This document shows positions 33,443-46,057 of a stretch of DNA of 64,000 nucleotides, in pieces. The notes below the pieces were generated by a model. The model made no database searches and was not told the DNA's origin. It was given only the letters and a program-made list of their open reading frames with translations. The position numbers and the translations under genes were made by a program. The stretch comes from Pseudo-nitzschia pungens (taxonomy: Eukaryota; Bacillariophyta; Bacillariophyceae; Bacillariales; Bacillariaceae), in NCBI GenBank assembly GCA_037355855.1, contig CM074763.1:248001-312000 (forward strand), read 5' to 3'. How positions within the stretch are numbered: position 1 is the first letter of the stretch; every line of letters starts with the position of its first letter.

Positions 33443-34884
33443 CTTGTCTGTCTGTCTGTGTGCGGTTTTTTTTTTTTTTAAAGGAACGTTCCGCAAAAGT
33501 ACTGGCAATGGCGGCAATGGTGGCAGCAACGGAAGTTGGTCACAGATACTGTATGGAGTAAGTTACGGAGGATGCCAATTCGTGAACACTTTTGGACGGT
33601 AATGGCATTCGCACTATTCAGGTATGAGTGCAAGTACGAGTAACCTTAGCCTTACGGTATGGCGAATGCGGTAAGATTAAGGCGACGGAAGAAGTCAATG
33701 GTCGGTTGATGATTGATTGATTGAGACGATTCACTCATCGATCAACAAGACAAAGGAAACCATCATCTCTCTCTCTCTCTCTCATCGATCATCAAAAGAA
33801 AGTTCGAAGAGTGTTGGTTTAGGCCTTTTCATCTTGTCCGCCGCAAGCCTTACCTTCATACCCATAATACAATGATATCCCATCCACCAGAACATACCAC
33901 AACCAAAACAACATACGGTACTCGTAACCTTAACTTACCGTCGTACGTACCATCATGGAAGTAAGTTCCCTTACCGTAAACCTACCTTACTGATTGATTG
34001 ATCGATTCTAGGATCTGCGGCATCTACCGGAACTGAGAGCCTAAAGAAAGTTACAAAGTTGAGTGGAGAAGGTTCGTACGGTAATCTTATTGGCAAACCA
34101 AGATTACCGCCCAGTATTCTGATGAGAGTCTTCCACTGACGCGTGCAATCTCACCACCATTGTCAATATCTCTCAGAATCAATCCAAATCCGTTCCTTTC
34201 TACGGATGTGTCTTGTAGCATTCTGTACTAAGGATATGTTCGATAATGCTTAGGCGACTTCCAAGTCTAATTGTCTTGAAGTTCGACATTGATGGAAGGT
34301 AACTTATGTTCTAAGGAATGACGAACGAACTTGTTCCATGATCATAATTGTTCGAAGTTTTACAGAACACATTCGTCAGTTTAGATCATTAAGTAATATT
34401 TATTCTTTGAACAGTAATGATGAGGTGGTGGAGGTGAGTGACGAGGAAGAGGCAGTTTTTAAGCGGAATGGTAGGTTCTTGATGACTTTTGACCAGGACA
34501 TCGAAGAAGAGTTTCTCCAGAATGATTTGCCGAACGGGCATTTATTTTGGCCATCTGCTTCCTCGTTGAGCTGGCAGTTTTTGATCATCAAACCAGGAAC
34601 ACGTGAATTGTACATGTGTACAAAATGAACACGCAATTGTGCTGAACATGCTTGCATGAAACCCTTCCGTACACGAAAGACATATATTTTGCATTGCAAA
34701 ACCTCGAAATAGTCAGCTGCGGAGCATCAATCCATCATCATCGAAAATCGTAAGCATTGTGATTTGCCAGCTGCCCACAATTCCTCACTGTCACACTTCC
34801 ACGTACCGTCCCCGGTTTGCCTCTGACCTTTCGAAAAAAGCACATCACGCGTCCCACCATAGATTGTAAAACTCGGCGAAGAAA
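33443..34884. other. Divergent intergenic region rich in CTTACC/TACGGTA motifs
   Basis: Probable promoters of the unknown gene (-) and the heat-shock factor (+). TACGGTA, CTTACCG and GGTAAT motifs cluster at 33640-33680, 33915-33990 and 34075-34110; a CT run lies at 33772-33784. A 96-codon frame at 34338-34628 has no recognisable domain. Confidence 0.6.
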
Positions 34885-36337
34885 ATGCAGGATCTCTGGA
34901 AAGCCAACGAGCAGCGGAATCTAGCCCCTCTCGCCGTTCCGGGAGCGGCAAGCGCCGGTTCCGTAAGGGTCGTATCCGGTTCGGGCTTTCGATACGTGAT
35001 CCCCTTCCCCTACCGGCTTCACGAGATGCTCTCGACGGTTGACACCGAGCACGATAGCTCGATCGTATCCTGGTTGCCCGATGGGAAGCACTTCAAGGTT
35101 CACGATCCCCGCCGATTTGTGGAGTCCGTGATCCCGAGCGCCTTCAAGCAAAAGTCCCTGAAATCGTTCCAACGGCAGCTCCATCTCTACGGATTCCAAA
35201 GAGTCCACGAGGGACCAGACAAAGGTGCGTACGAATCGATCGATCGATCAAGCCCATCGGTGAATTTCGTTATGTGTACAGCAGATTGCAAACATACTTT
35301 GATTTTGAGCGATGGATCCTAACTCTGGTGAGAATCTCTCTTTTTCTGTCGCAGGGGCATACTACCACGAAAAGTTTCTCCGGGACAATCGCGATTTGTG
35401 TCTCACAATCACGAGGGCCAAGGCTCCCAAACGAAGCCGCGCGGCATCCGCGAAGACGTCCAAGGACGCCGTCAAGCAGCCCGCGAAACTTCCCGCGTTC
35501 CACTCGAGCGCGAAGGGCGCGGAGAGCGGTTCCGAGGCGTTCGGCGTCGTCGTCGCTCAACCGACGCCAATCGCGACGGCACCCGCCGTCGCCATCTCTC
35601 CCAGCATCTTTGACGAGGATTCGCTTCCCGATCAGTCCGTTCCCATCGCGGAAGGCAACTACGGAACGAGGGGGCCTCTGCACGAGGCGGCGAACACCAA
35701 CCCACCCGTTCCGTCGAATTGTTCCTCGCTTCCCCGACCCGATCCGCTTCGTGCTTCGGCCTCGCAGTACAACACACAACGCGTTACCTACACTCAACAA
35801 CATCATCATCAACAACATCAACAACAACAACAGGGAAGAACGAATCAACAACTAGAGGGGTCGGTTGTTGAAACCTGCCAGTGGCTGATCAATGCCGGCG
35901 TCCCGATGTCTGCCTTTGATCCGGTGGCCATCAATGAAATCACGGACTACACTCCTCTCTGTGTGCCCGAGCTCGAACCCTCCCCGACATCTTCGTTCTC
36001 ACCCGTGGTCCCCCGAGGCCCAACGATACGAAAGACGGTGATCGCGAACGTACCGATGATGAACAACGCTCGAGGAATCACGGTGGGAAATATCGTTCAC
36101 GGGGGAGCGCAGCAACCGATGTCGAACGTGCCAAGCAGCAACAACAACAACAACAACAACAAACGATACCACCCGAATCCTTCGCATTCTCTGGGTTTCC
36201 CTGCGTACAACAACTCGTTTTCCACCCTATCAACCTTTCACGGCGGTGATGTTTCATTCGACACCGATCAATTGCTCACCGATCTTCTTCCCGGAGAAGA
36301 TTTGCCCCTGGTCGACGATTCTCTTTGGGCGCTTTAG
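34885..36337 (+). CDS. Heat-shock factor (HSF-type transcription factor), two exons
   Basis: Exons 34885-35224 and 35355-36337, spliced through a 130-nt intron (GTGCGT...TCGCAG, phase 1), give 440 residues. The winged-helix HSF domain spans residues about 35-130: FPYRLHEMLSTVD, IVSWLPDGKHFKVHDPRRF, the recognition helix FKQKSLKSFQRQLHLYGF, and GAYYHEKFLRDN, whose first residues straddle the intron. Position and sequence agree with HSFs, which are much expanded in diatoms. The C-terminal half is disordered with Gln/His and Asn runs and ends in an acidic/hydrophobic segment (DVSFDTDQLLTDLLPGED) that could act as an activation motif. No heptad-repeat trimerisation region is obvious, as in many algal HSFs. 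A nuclear DNA-binding role is expected. Confidence 0.93.
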
Positions 36338-37009
36338 TCGCACAGTTTTGGAAGTTTCACTTAAGCCGTTTTGTTATTTTTTGGAGGAGAACTCTGCGAA
36401 AGTACTTTTTACAATAGTATTTGTAGATCATAAGGCGTAAGGATATTGGTTTCAACACTATTGAAATAGCTTTTTTCTACCCCTTTTAGTAATGTTTGGC
36501 GCATAGAATGAGGTTTCGCTGACTTTGGCTTCGCGTCTTGTACTAGTGCAGAGACAAAACCCGAGTTGTAGTGATGCCAGTCACACTTTCGAGAATAGTG
36601 AATTGCCATCACTATTCAGTATTGATTGAGACAGGGTCCTCATACGCTATCCTCACAAACTTGTGTGGGTTGCAATACGGTACGAAGGTTACTACTACTA
36701 CTACCACTACGGGCAAAATATTATGATAGCAATGATGTGTAGTAAGTACTAATATTTATTTTTTTTATATTCATGATACTGTCGTCGTCACCGTAAGGAT
36801 ACTCGTCATGCAACCATCGTTTCCCCTCCACAGTTGAATCGAACGTGAACAATTATTATCTTTACCCGTGGATGGCTGTTAGCATCTCATTGTATTGGAA
36901 CAACACGATAATCTCTTTGCTGCTCCTCTGCAATACCGAAACGAACATTATTTCTCATCAATCAAACGCGTGGTATTATTGTGTTGTGTTGTGTCGTGTG
37001 TACTGTACT
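36338..37009. other. Convergent intergenic region
   Basis: 3' flanks of the HSF and SERBP1-like genes. A short TACTAC run near 36691; AT-rich. No gene seen. Confidence 0.65.
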
Positions 37010-38467
37010 CTATAGCGAAGGGAAAGCGCCCTCATCGTTCACGTTGATACCCTGGGGCTTCTTGTTGCCACCGGTCTTGGGCCCTCTGCCGCCGGCACCT
37101 CGTCCACCCTTTCCTCCGCGCCCTCGGCCGCGTCCATCTCGTCGGTCTCCACGACCACCGCCTCGTCCGCGACCTCCTCGTCCACCATCGCTGTTGGGAT
37201 TGCCCTGAACAATAACCCAAAAAAAAAAAAAAAAAAACCACGAATCAACCATGTTTCCGAGGCCGTCCGAGAACAAATGCAGAACGCGTTAGAAATCGAA
37301 CGCCGTGACGGACAATTCATGATTCCACTCCACAACAACCAGTCACACATGCAAGGTTGCAGCAACGCTACGCTGCCCAGGTCCCCGGACATTCTTTGAC
37401 TCACAACTCGGAAGCCAACATCGACAGACATTCTTTTCAACTTCCTTCTTTTTCTTGTCCTTCTTCTTCTTGCCACCTCCCATGACCATGAAAGATTCCT
37501 CCTCTCCCTTGGCGGCAGCGGCCTTGCCTTCGAACTCATTCTTCACATCTCGCAGGGCTACTTCTTCCTTTTTGCTCTTGCTGGCCATGTACTCGGCAAG
37601 GGTCATGGTGTTGTCCTCGACCTTCGGTTCGGGCTCCTCAGCGGGAACATCGGGGTTTTCGTTGCCATCGGTCGCCGGGGCAACTTCCTCGTTTTCGTTG
37701 ATGCGACCCTCGGCCTTCTTGGCTTCGTCCTTCGCGTTCCCCCAGTTTCTGGCACCACCGCCACCCTTCTTGATCTCCTTTCCGCGTCCGGTTCCGCTGC
37801 GACGATCGTAGGCGCGCTTTCCGTCACGAACGGGGGGGCGTCCCCCGCGTCCGTGCTTGGTGTTGCGGTCGTTGTTCTTTGGCTTGGCCTTGAGATCGGG
37901 CTTGGAAGCGGGAACGATCTTTGGGGCGTCGCTCTTCTTGGCGACGGGAGCCTTCGCCTTGGGAGCGCCTTCGTCTCCCGAATCGTCGAGAGCCGCGAAT
38001 GGATTGGAAGACTGAACGGCCCGACACGCCACGCCACACCATTGTTTCGTTAGCAACGCACGCAACAGGAACGACAGACAAACAAACAGACAACAATGCA
38101 ATCAGTGGATGCGGTATGTACTCTAGTGAGAAAGATGGCGAGAAAACACACACAGAAAAGCAATCCCTGCGCATCTCGAAAGACGAAACAGACAAAATCT
38201 TGGCGTCGCTGCGCTTCTTCCTCCCGATCCGATGCCGTTTCATTCTCATCATCAGAATCGATTTGTCGACTTGAGTTCCGATCCAACCCCGATCACTATT
38301 TCTCCAATCGATTCGATTCGGATTCGAATCGAATCCAATTCTATCCAATTCTATCCAATCCAACATCCAATCCAATCCGGTTCATTTTCGACAGAGACTC
38401 CGCTAGGGTCCAAACACATTCTGACGGGCAAGCAAGTGAATTCACAAGGAAACAAAACACTCACCAT
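37010..38467 (-). CDS. Stm1/SERBP1-type (HABP4_PAI-RBP1) RNA/ribosome-binding protein, three exons
   Basis: Exon 1 coding part is the start codon alone (38465-38467, ATG followed directly by GTGAGT). Exon 2 is 37405-38011 and exon 3 is 37010-37204. Exon 2 opens SSNPFAALDD and contains the family signature KRAYDRRSGTGRGKEIKKGG followed by ARNWG. A later MTLAEYMASKSKKEE element and GEEESFMVMGGGKKKK follow. Exon 3 is RGG-rich (GGRGGRGRGGGRGDRR) and ends NVNDEGAFPSL, the typical family terminus. At the end of exon 2 the frame must move by one base (T at 37426) so that VDVGFRV meets the GTGAGT donor in phase with exon 3, giving 267 residues. An alternative is a non-consensus donor just before. The intron 2 acceptor has a T19 tract. 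Such proteins bind idle ribosomes and mRNA. Confidence 0.85.
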
Positions 38468-39375
38468 GGTCTTGGTGATACGTGGTCGGTCCTGGGACAC
38501 CGGTTGTGTGGTTGTAGGGTACGAAATCACACAAACAAACCAATGGTGTATTCAGCGGTCCCGAGAGCTTCGACGGGAGATACCGCATTGAAGGGGGAAA
38601 GCAACGTAATCGATCGGCACGGTAAGTGTCGGCAGGTGCCGTGCTATCTACTCGTACGGTACAATCGGAATGTAACGGGTAAGGTTTTACGATAAGTTAC
38701 CCAAGTTTGATTGAAGGGCTCCCATCTACGTCCGTCCTTTGTCAGTTCTCCAACTGCATTCCTATTTATTTTATGTATGTCCTCTACATACCGTAACTCA
38801 ATTCATTCATCATACCGGAAGGTGGCATGCCCTGGTCCCTGGCCTCAGGCCTCCCGTATTTACTAGTACACGAAACTACTAGTAGAAACAAATACCAAGT
38901 GATACTGTGGTGATACCAATAACCGAAGCAAACAATCAAGTCTGCATACAGCACATGGTTGTATTTTTTATTTCGACATCTGTTCTAGATCATGCATGAT
39001 GGTGCTGGTGTCTGCTTGGTGTTCGAATAGAGGAGTGTCAGTTACGTGTAGTACTAGACATTCTGGTGTCGTAGTAGTAGTACTACTACTACTAGTTTAT
39101 GATAGTACTACTAGTACTTTTTGAACGGTCCTCCTCCTCTATTTCAACAATTTTATTTGATTCTTCACACTGCCCCCTTGCAGGCTGGTTCTTCCGAGAA
39201 ACATATTTTAAGTAGTAATTGGAAAGTGCTGTCAGGTACGTAGTATTTTAGTAAAGTGTGCCTCATATATTAATAACATCATGAAGTGATTGTGAATTAC
39301 TACTACTATGAATGAAACTTGAGAGTTCTTTTTGTGTACTGGTGGGCGCGGCCAAAACTACAACATTCCATTGCA
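38468..39375. other. Intergenic with a TAC/TAG island
   Basis: 5' flank of the SERBP1-like gene and 3' flank of the corepressor gene. GTACGGTA/GGTAAGG motifs at 38655-38700; TAC/TAG inverted repeats at 39060-39120. No gene seen. Confidence 0.6.
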
Positions 39376-42300
39376 TTATCCCTGGTGATTCGGCCCGCCA
39401 AAACCGTGTTGGGTGCCTCCGCTCTCCCTCTGCATGCGCTGAAGCAATGCAAGGGTCTCGGCGGGATGTGGCGAATGAGAACCATCGGATGGAGATGGAT
39501 TTCCACCTCCGCCGTTGCCATGGTGGAACATGGGATTTCCTGCGACCCCTCCACTATTGCCGGGACCACTCGTCGCGTAGCTCAGGGCATTCAACAGCGC
39601 TTGTGGAACATCGGCTTGCGGTTGATTTCTGTTGGCATTGCTCAGACTTTCCAATTGAGCAAGGAGTGCCGAAGATACTCCGGATCCCGCAGACGAACCG
39701 AGTCCCATCAACGAGCTCAATTGGTTGCCGTGATTGGATTGTCCCAACGCAAGCATGGGATTCTTTTGGAGTTGTTGCATGTGTATGAGTCGCTGCAAAG
39801 CAGCAATATCCGGGGGCGTATCGGCCTTGGCCCCGCTTTCGTGCGAGCCTGCTCCACCACCTTCTTGGTGGAATGCCGAGGGAAACTGGGCATGGTGCAT
39901 GCGATTCTGAGCATGTGCTTGCTGCAGAAGCTGAGACGCGGGCGACCACGATGAAAACAAGTTCGACATGGGCTGTTGCTGAGACTGCTGCTCCAATATT
40001 CTTCGCGCATCTTCGTGAGAATGCTGCGATGAGTGATGCTGCTGCTGCTGCTCTCTTTGGTGATGATGGCGACTGAAAATTTGGTGCAGTGCAGACTGGT
40101 GCAATGCGGATTGAGGGGGGTGATGCTGCTGCTGTCGTTGTTGTTGTTGTTGCCGGTGTAGTTGCTGCTCTTGATGCTGCAGGAGCTGGAGTTCCAAACG
40201 TTGTTGGTTCTGTTGTGTCAAAAGTTGCAACATCTCGTTGCTCACATTGCTGGGATGCTCTCCAGACAGTGCCGAAGATAACCTTTCAGCAATGTCACTC
40301 CTTGGAACTGGAGAGGGTCCGTTCCGTGACAAAGGCGGCGCTTCCGTTTCGCGCAGCATCGATTCTTGCACTCGTGCACGACCACGTTCTGACATTAGGT
40401 TTTCCAGCACAAGCGCATGCTGATGCTGCAGAACTTCTTGCTCCCGCATGCTGCGAGCTTCTGGTGCTGAAGTTCGCGCCGAAGAAGCCGTTAACGCAGG
40501 AGCGCCCATGGGTTGAACACAAGATGTAATCATTTGCAGAACTTCTCTCGGGGAACGTGGTCGTGGCGGCGGTGAGGGCGCTGGTGCAATCCTTCCCCTG
40601 TCTGTCGCTGCTGTTTCGCCCTGTTGCTGCAACTTCTCCTTTTTCCGTGTAGATTCGGTAGTTTTTGTTTTCGGGGCACTGCTCTCTACGCGATTCCCGG
40701 CCCCTTTCTTGTCGGACTTCCCACTAAACTTTCCGGATTTTTTCTTAAAGTCGTAATAAAAATTCTTGATTTGTGACTCCGTTTTCGTACCGACGGCCTT
40801 GGATAGAACTGCCCAATTTCGACCTGCAATATCAGTGTTTCCGAGACGTTAGAATTTTGTACCGTTACATCAAACCGATCGCAACTCCCTACAGCGCATT
40901 ACTCACCGTGTTCTTCCAGGGTGGCCAAAAAAATTTCCTTCTCGGCAGCGGTCCACTTTTCCGGAGCTTTTCGAATCGGGACCGAAGCGTTCGCATCCGA
41001 ACCAATTTCCTCGCTTTCTTCGCGCACTGGTTCCGGTTTCGATTCCTCTTTTGTCTTGTCGCGCTGGATTGCCATTGAATCTTGAGACGCTTGGCGAAGA
41101 AACTTGAGGTGGCGTTTGTGGACCAAGAACAGAGGATCTCTGCCTCGTTTCCGCGACTTCCATTTCCCATCTTCCGAGCGATCCGTGTCTTCTTGCTCCG
41201 GGGATACTGAATCGTCAATAACCATTGAGTCCAAAACTTCGCGCTGCAGGGGATGAAGCATTCGCGTGTGATACGTCAGATCACTTTCAGGGACGGAGAA
41301 GTTGATCGGCTTATCATCGTTTTCACCCACTGAAATTTGAGCTCCGACGGACACCGCTGCCTGGATCGATGCATCCCAGACCTGATAGCCGCTTTTTCGC
41401 TTTCTTCGCATCATGTGTTCTTTCAGGGCTCCTTTGTACGGCACGGTCTGTTTGGAGTCGTAATAAAACGCAATGCAGTCCTTCGTCGTTTTGTTCTTTA
41501 GAAACGATGCGATTCGGCGGAAATCTTTCGGAAACTGAAGGAATCGGTCCAGAAAAATGCACTTTTCCATGTCGGTCCACACATTGCTCAATTTTCCTTC
41601 TTGTGCTTCCCGCATGGGATCGTCAACTCTGTGTGATGTAAATGTATTTACGTAGATAGCGGTCAACTCCTGCCAAAAACAGCAAAGCACAATAGAGCAC
41701 AGAAAAAAAATCAGAATCCGAAATAGGTCGTACCGGCGAGATTTCCATTTGATCAAAGCCGTCTCGCACCATCTTCCATCCAGGGATGATCTGTCATGTA
41801 CTTACTCGCTCCAGTGGGCACACCTGGCGGGGCAGCTTGGAGCCGCCGTGGGTGATCCGTTTTTCCATGGCCTCCCGGGCCGCAATTTCGGCAATGATCT
41901 GCTCCTGCTCGTATTCGGACCGCACCTCGTTGCCGCGGCGGGCTCTCCGGTAGGGATTGTTGGAGGATCTTCCTCCGGATTCGATCGGCTTGGACGAGGC
42001 TCCCTTGTCGCTGCCGGGGGTTTCCTTTTCCTTCTTTCCTCCCATGATCGATTTCCGCGAGGTCACCGATACGCGCTGGGCCTTTTTTGCGAGCTTGCGT
42101 TTTTGCTGCTTCTCGTACAGGCGTTTTCGGACTTCGTATTCCTCCGCCAGCGTCAGCCAGTGTTTTCGAAGTCGTTTCTGTTTGTCGCGGACGTATTCCT
42201 TCACCATCGGGCCGACCCGTGCATGGGTTTCTACGTTGTGCTGATAGTACGGCGTCTGGGACGGTTTCGTATACAGGGGATTGGCGAGTCCCTCGACCTG

Positions 42301-45300
42301 GCACGCCATGATGTTCCACTCCTCAAAGGTCTTTTGGTACTTGGGATCCCTAATCTCGTGCGCCGTGGATGCCGCAAAGTCGGTGCCGAGGCCAAAATGT
42401 GGATCGGCAATGGAGTGCGCCAAGGCCTGTGCCTCCTTGGCGCGTCTCTTGTTTTCCATGGTGATCGAGTTGACAATGTCTTCCAGGGGGATAGTCTCCT
42501 TGCTGATCAGTTTTTTCTTTTTCTGCTTTTGCTTCTTTTTCTTTTCGATCTCCGTGTTCACCTTGTGTTGTTTTTCGGCCTTGGCAAGTTTCTTTTTGAT
42601 GGAGTTTTGTATCGCGGCAGACTTGTCCTTCTCTGAGCGAGCCTTGGTAATGATTTCGTTCATGGCCGCCCCGACTTCCTTCGCCTTGGCCTCCATTTCC
42701 TGGTCAGCCGATGATCTTTCGTTCTTCTCGGCACTTGGCCAGCTCGACCTCCAGAGCCGCTCTGCGCTTTTTTCGCTCGGCTTGGTACCGGATTTCGGAT
42801 TGTTCTTCGGCCTCTTCTTCCGCCAAGATCTTGGAGTGTTCTTCTTCCTTTCGTCGGTCTTCCTTGCGCTGCTTGAGTTCCAGCTTTCGTTTCTTTTCTT
42901 CCTCCTCCAGTTGATTGGCCTTTTCAATTCTCCTGGCCTCTTCTTCTTTTCTGGCCTTGGTGGTTTCTTCTTTTGTCCTCGGTCATTTCGGACTTGGTCT
43001 TGGCCACGAGTTTGTCGATTCGTGCCATTGCCTTTGTGATCTCGATCTTGGAGGGCAGCTCTTGGGTGTTGTCGGATTTGGTCTTGTTGTTCGTGTCGGA
43101 CACGACTTCCCGGAGGTGCGACACGATAGTCTCGGCGCGCTTGACCACTTCCGCGTTGCCGAGAGACGCCACCTGACAAGGGAGTAACTGGTTCCGCTTC
43201 CGGAGCAGCAGTGAGCTTCGCCTGCGGTACCAGAGGATGCGCTAGCCGAAGTATTGATATTTATGTTGACGTTGGTTTTGTTGCTGTATGGGTTTGCGTT
43301 GGCATTGATATTGGTTTTGTTCCCGGTGTCGTTGTTATTGTTATTGTCGTTGCTGTTGCTGTTGCTGTTACCGTTGTTTGCAGAAACGCTCGCGGGTGCG
43401 GTGGAAGACCGCTTCATCGCGGCTCGAGGCAACTGCGAACTCCAGTCCCGGCTCCTGCCAAAGGGATCGACGGGATGCGACGACTTGGACGACAACGAGG
43501 ACGGATTCGGCCGTCCCGGACCGTGTGTTTCGGACGATTCTGGTCGGGAATGATCCGTGCCGCTGCCACCGCCGCCACCGCTATTATTCTTGTTGTTGTT
43601 GCTTGCTGCTGTGCTGCTGCTAGGCGGCGGCACTTGCATTGGCATTTCCGCTCGGATCGGAATCGTTGTCCGGGCGAGGTTTGAAGCGCGGATCCCAATT
43701 GGTTCGGGCGGAGCCGGACAACGCACCGGATCCCGGGATCGGCCGCTGCGGCTCGTTCGCCATTTTTCCGAACGTCCCGGTGGATGGCTCCGGGGGAAGA
43801 TTGGTGTTTGCGGTTGGCTTTCCCGGTCCTGCCGATTTCGTTGGCCCCCCGCGGTCGAGTTGCAACGACGATGAGGACGACGACGACCACGGTCCGGGGG
43901 GTGGATTGCCGCTGCCCGGGTGATATTCGGGACGATCTCTGTCCCGATCTCTGTCCCGATCTCTATCTCTAGTCTCGATCTCTGATCTCGATCACGGTCC
44001 CGATCGTTCCGAAAGGTCGCGTCGCTGTGGGCCCGTCGCATTCCCCCGGGACCCATCGAGGATCGAAAACTTCCCATGGATCGGCCGGGGGGCAGGCCGC
44101 TGCTGCCGCTGCCGCTTCCGCTCCCGTCCACCATCATGCGCGTCGCGGTGGTGGTCGCGGTGGCCGCCGAATCCGCCAGGCTGCTGTAGGATCCCAGCCG
44201 TCGGGACGATGGAGGAGGACCTCCCGGCACCGACAGGTTGTCGCTGCTGGGTCCTCCGGGACCTCCTTCCCCGATGGGAAGAGATCCCCTCCGCCGCGGA
44301 TCCGTGGGCCGGGACGGCGCTCCCGACGAGGGCGGGAATCCCTCCGGGCCGTCGGCGTTTCCGGCCATGACCGCATCGACCGAAATCTCCCTCGACATCA
44401 TGCCCCGCTTGGAAAGACCCAGGTGCGGTCCGCCGGGTCCAAAGGGAGGCGGGTCTCGGCCCGGCATCCTCCCGGAATACGAGGAGGAGGGGGGCATGTC
44501 TCTCAAGAGATCCCTTCCCCGATCCCGGTCCAGGGACGGCCGGCCTCGATCGTCGACACCGCCGGGGATGGATTTCGCTCCCGTGTCCTCCGACACCATC
44601 CTCGGGGGAGGCAGGGAATGGTCGCGATCGCGATCGCGGATCGCGGTCCCGATCGCGGTCACGGAGGCCTCCGTCCGGTCCCAGGTGGAGGGACGGGGCG
44701 GGAGGAAGATCGCTCCCCCCGCGTCCAAAGGACGACGAGATCTTCTTGCCAAAGGACTGGGGGGATGCCTTGTTCTTGGCGTGCGGGTGCCCGTACTGTC
44801 CCCCTCCGTCCCGGTCGCGCCCGGGGGGTCCACCGACGTCTCGGTAGGGCGGTGGCTCCCGATCTCGATCCCGATCTCGATCTCGATCCCGGTCTCTGTC
44901 GCGATCCCGGTCTCTGTCGCGATCCCGGTCTCTGTCGCGATCCCGTTCTCGATCCCGGTCTCTGTCCCTCGCATCCCGTTCGTACTTGCCGAGCGGCGGC
45001 GGCGGGCCGCCCCCGGAATTTCCAAACGAGGACATTCGCGAGGGGGGTCCGTCGGGATGGCCGCCCCCCAGTCGCAGGCCGCCGCCTCCGTGCGGTCCGT
45101 CCTCCTCGCTGTTGAAGGAACGGTTTCGTCGAAAGCTCCCCCCTGGGGGGATCGCCCCCCGTGTTGGCCCACGAGGGCTCCCGCTTGATGGGTCCACCGC
45201 CCATTCCTCCGAGTCCCATTCCGATTCCGCCGCCCATTCCTCCTCCGAGTCCCCTGCTTTCGCGGTCCGAGAGGCCTCCCATGGGCGGCGGCGGAGGGGG

Positions 45301-46057
45301 TCCCCGGCCTCCCCCGCGAAAGGGGTTCCGGCCGCCGCCGCCGCCGGGAGCGGGAGACCCCAGGTCCTTGCGAAAGCCCGGGTCCACCCCCCCGCTTCCC
45401 CCGTGCTTGTCGTCCGGTCCTCCTCCTCCTCCTCCCGAGCCGGTCATCGGAGCCCCAAAGTCTCGGGGAGGAGGCGGCGGCTGGTGGTGGTCCCGATCCA
45501 CGGGATCCCGAAAGTCCCGACCGTAGTGCGAGGGACCCTCGTTCATGTGCGGATTTCCTCTCCCGCCTCCCCCGAAGCGTCCCCGTCCCGCGAACCTCCC
45601 GCGTCCTCCGAAGCGTCCCCGTCCTCCTCCTCCTCCTCCGAAGCGTCCTTCTCCCCGGCCGCCGCGTCCTCCTCCGAAGCGTCCGCCGCCCCGTCCTCGA
45701 AACTCCGGGGATGCCGCCGGGAAAGGACTGGAGCTCCTCCGGTGAAAGTCGGACTTGTGGGAGGGATTGCTGCTTCCGCCGCCGCCACCGCCCATGCCCG
45801 GGTTGTTGTTGATGCTGTTGTTGTTATTGATGCTGTTGTTATTGATGTTATTGTTGTTGTTATTGTTGATGTTGTTGATTGTTATTGATGTTGTTATTAT
45901 TGTTGTTGATCCCTCCTCCACCGCCCCGGCCGGCGTTGCCACCGCTCTTGCGCTCGTTGACCTCCCCGCTTTCTTCCATCTCGTCACCGTTGTCCTCCGA
46001 TCGAATGCGGCGGAAGCCTCCGCGGTTGTCCGAGACCCAGCCCGAATTCCACGACAT
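39376..46057 (-). CDS. NCoR/SMRT-type corepressor with two SANT domains; exon 1 carries ten apparent +1 bases
   Basis: Exon 1 is 41806-46057, exon 2 40907-41669, exon 3 39376-40823, with introns GTAAGT...GGCAG and GTGAGT...TGCAG. Exon 1 codes from MSWNSGWVSDN through Gly/Arg-, Asn- and Arg-Asp-rich segments into a long coiled coil and a conserved stretch (PYRRARRGNEV, LPRQVCPLE). Exon 2 begins ELTAIYVNTFTSHRVDDP and holds SANT1 (WTDMEKCIFLDRFLQFPKDF, IASFLKNKT, FYYDSKQTVPYK). SANT2 spans exons 2-3 (EKWTAAEKEIFLATL, then NWAVLSKAVGTKT). Exon 3 ends in a Gln-rich tail. The frame in exon 1 moves ten times, always by one extra base, at about 45877, 45138-45143, 44638, 43984, 43971, 43622, 43221, 43172, 42971-42974 and 42730. 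Skipping these gives 2150 residues with all intron phases matching. The role is a nuclear corepressor scaffold recruiting a histone deacetylase. Confidence 0.82.
44850..44965 (-). repeat. In-gene Arg-Asp repeat array
   Basis: A coding minisatellite of CGNGAY units in the corepressor gene, giving about 20 Arg-Asp dipeptides. Its long unit (GGGATCGCGACAGAGACC on the sense strand) repeats three times almost perfectly, so it is prone to slippage and misassembly. Confidence 0.85.

Noticed and set aside
43173..43230. 58-nt intron in the corepressor gene (GTACCG...GTCAG) instead of two +1 sites
   Set aside because: Its length and phase do not connect the flanking frames, and the removed part reads as good coding sequence in the third frame.
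43622..43971. Stop-codon-coupled +1 frameshifting as known in Euplotes ciliates
   Set aside because: Only two of the 17 sites (43622 and 43971) fall on TAG; the others are at varied sense codons, so that mechanism does not explain the set.
39376..46057. The corepressor locus as a pseudogene
   Set aside because: Indels are all of one kind, intron phases fit after skipping, there are no deletions, and exons 2 and 3 with both SANT domains are intact.
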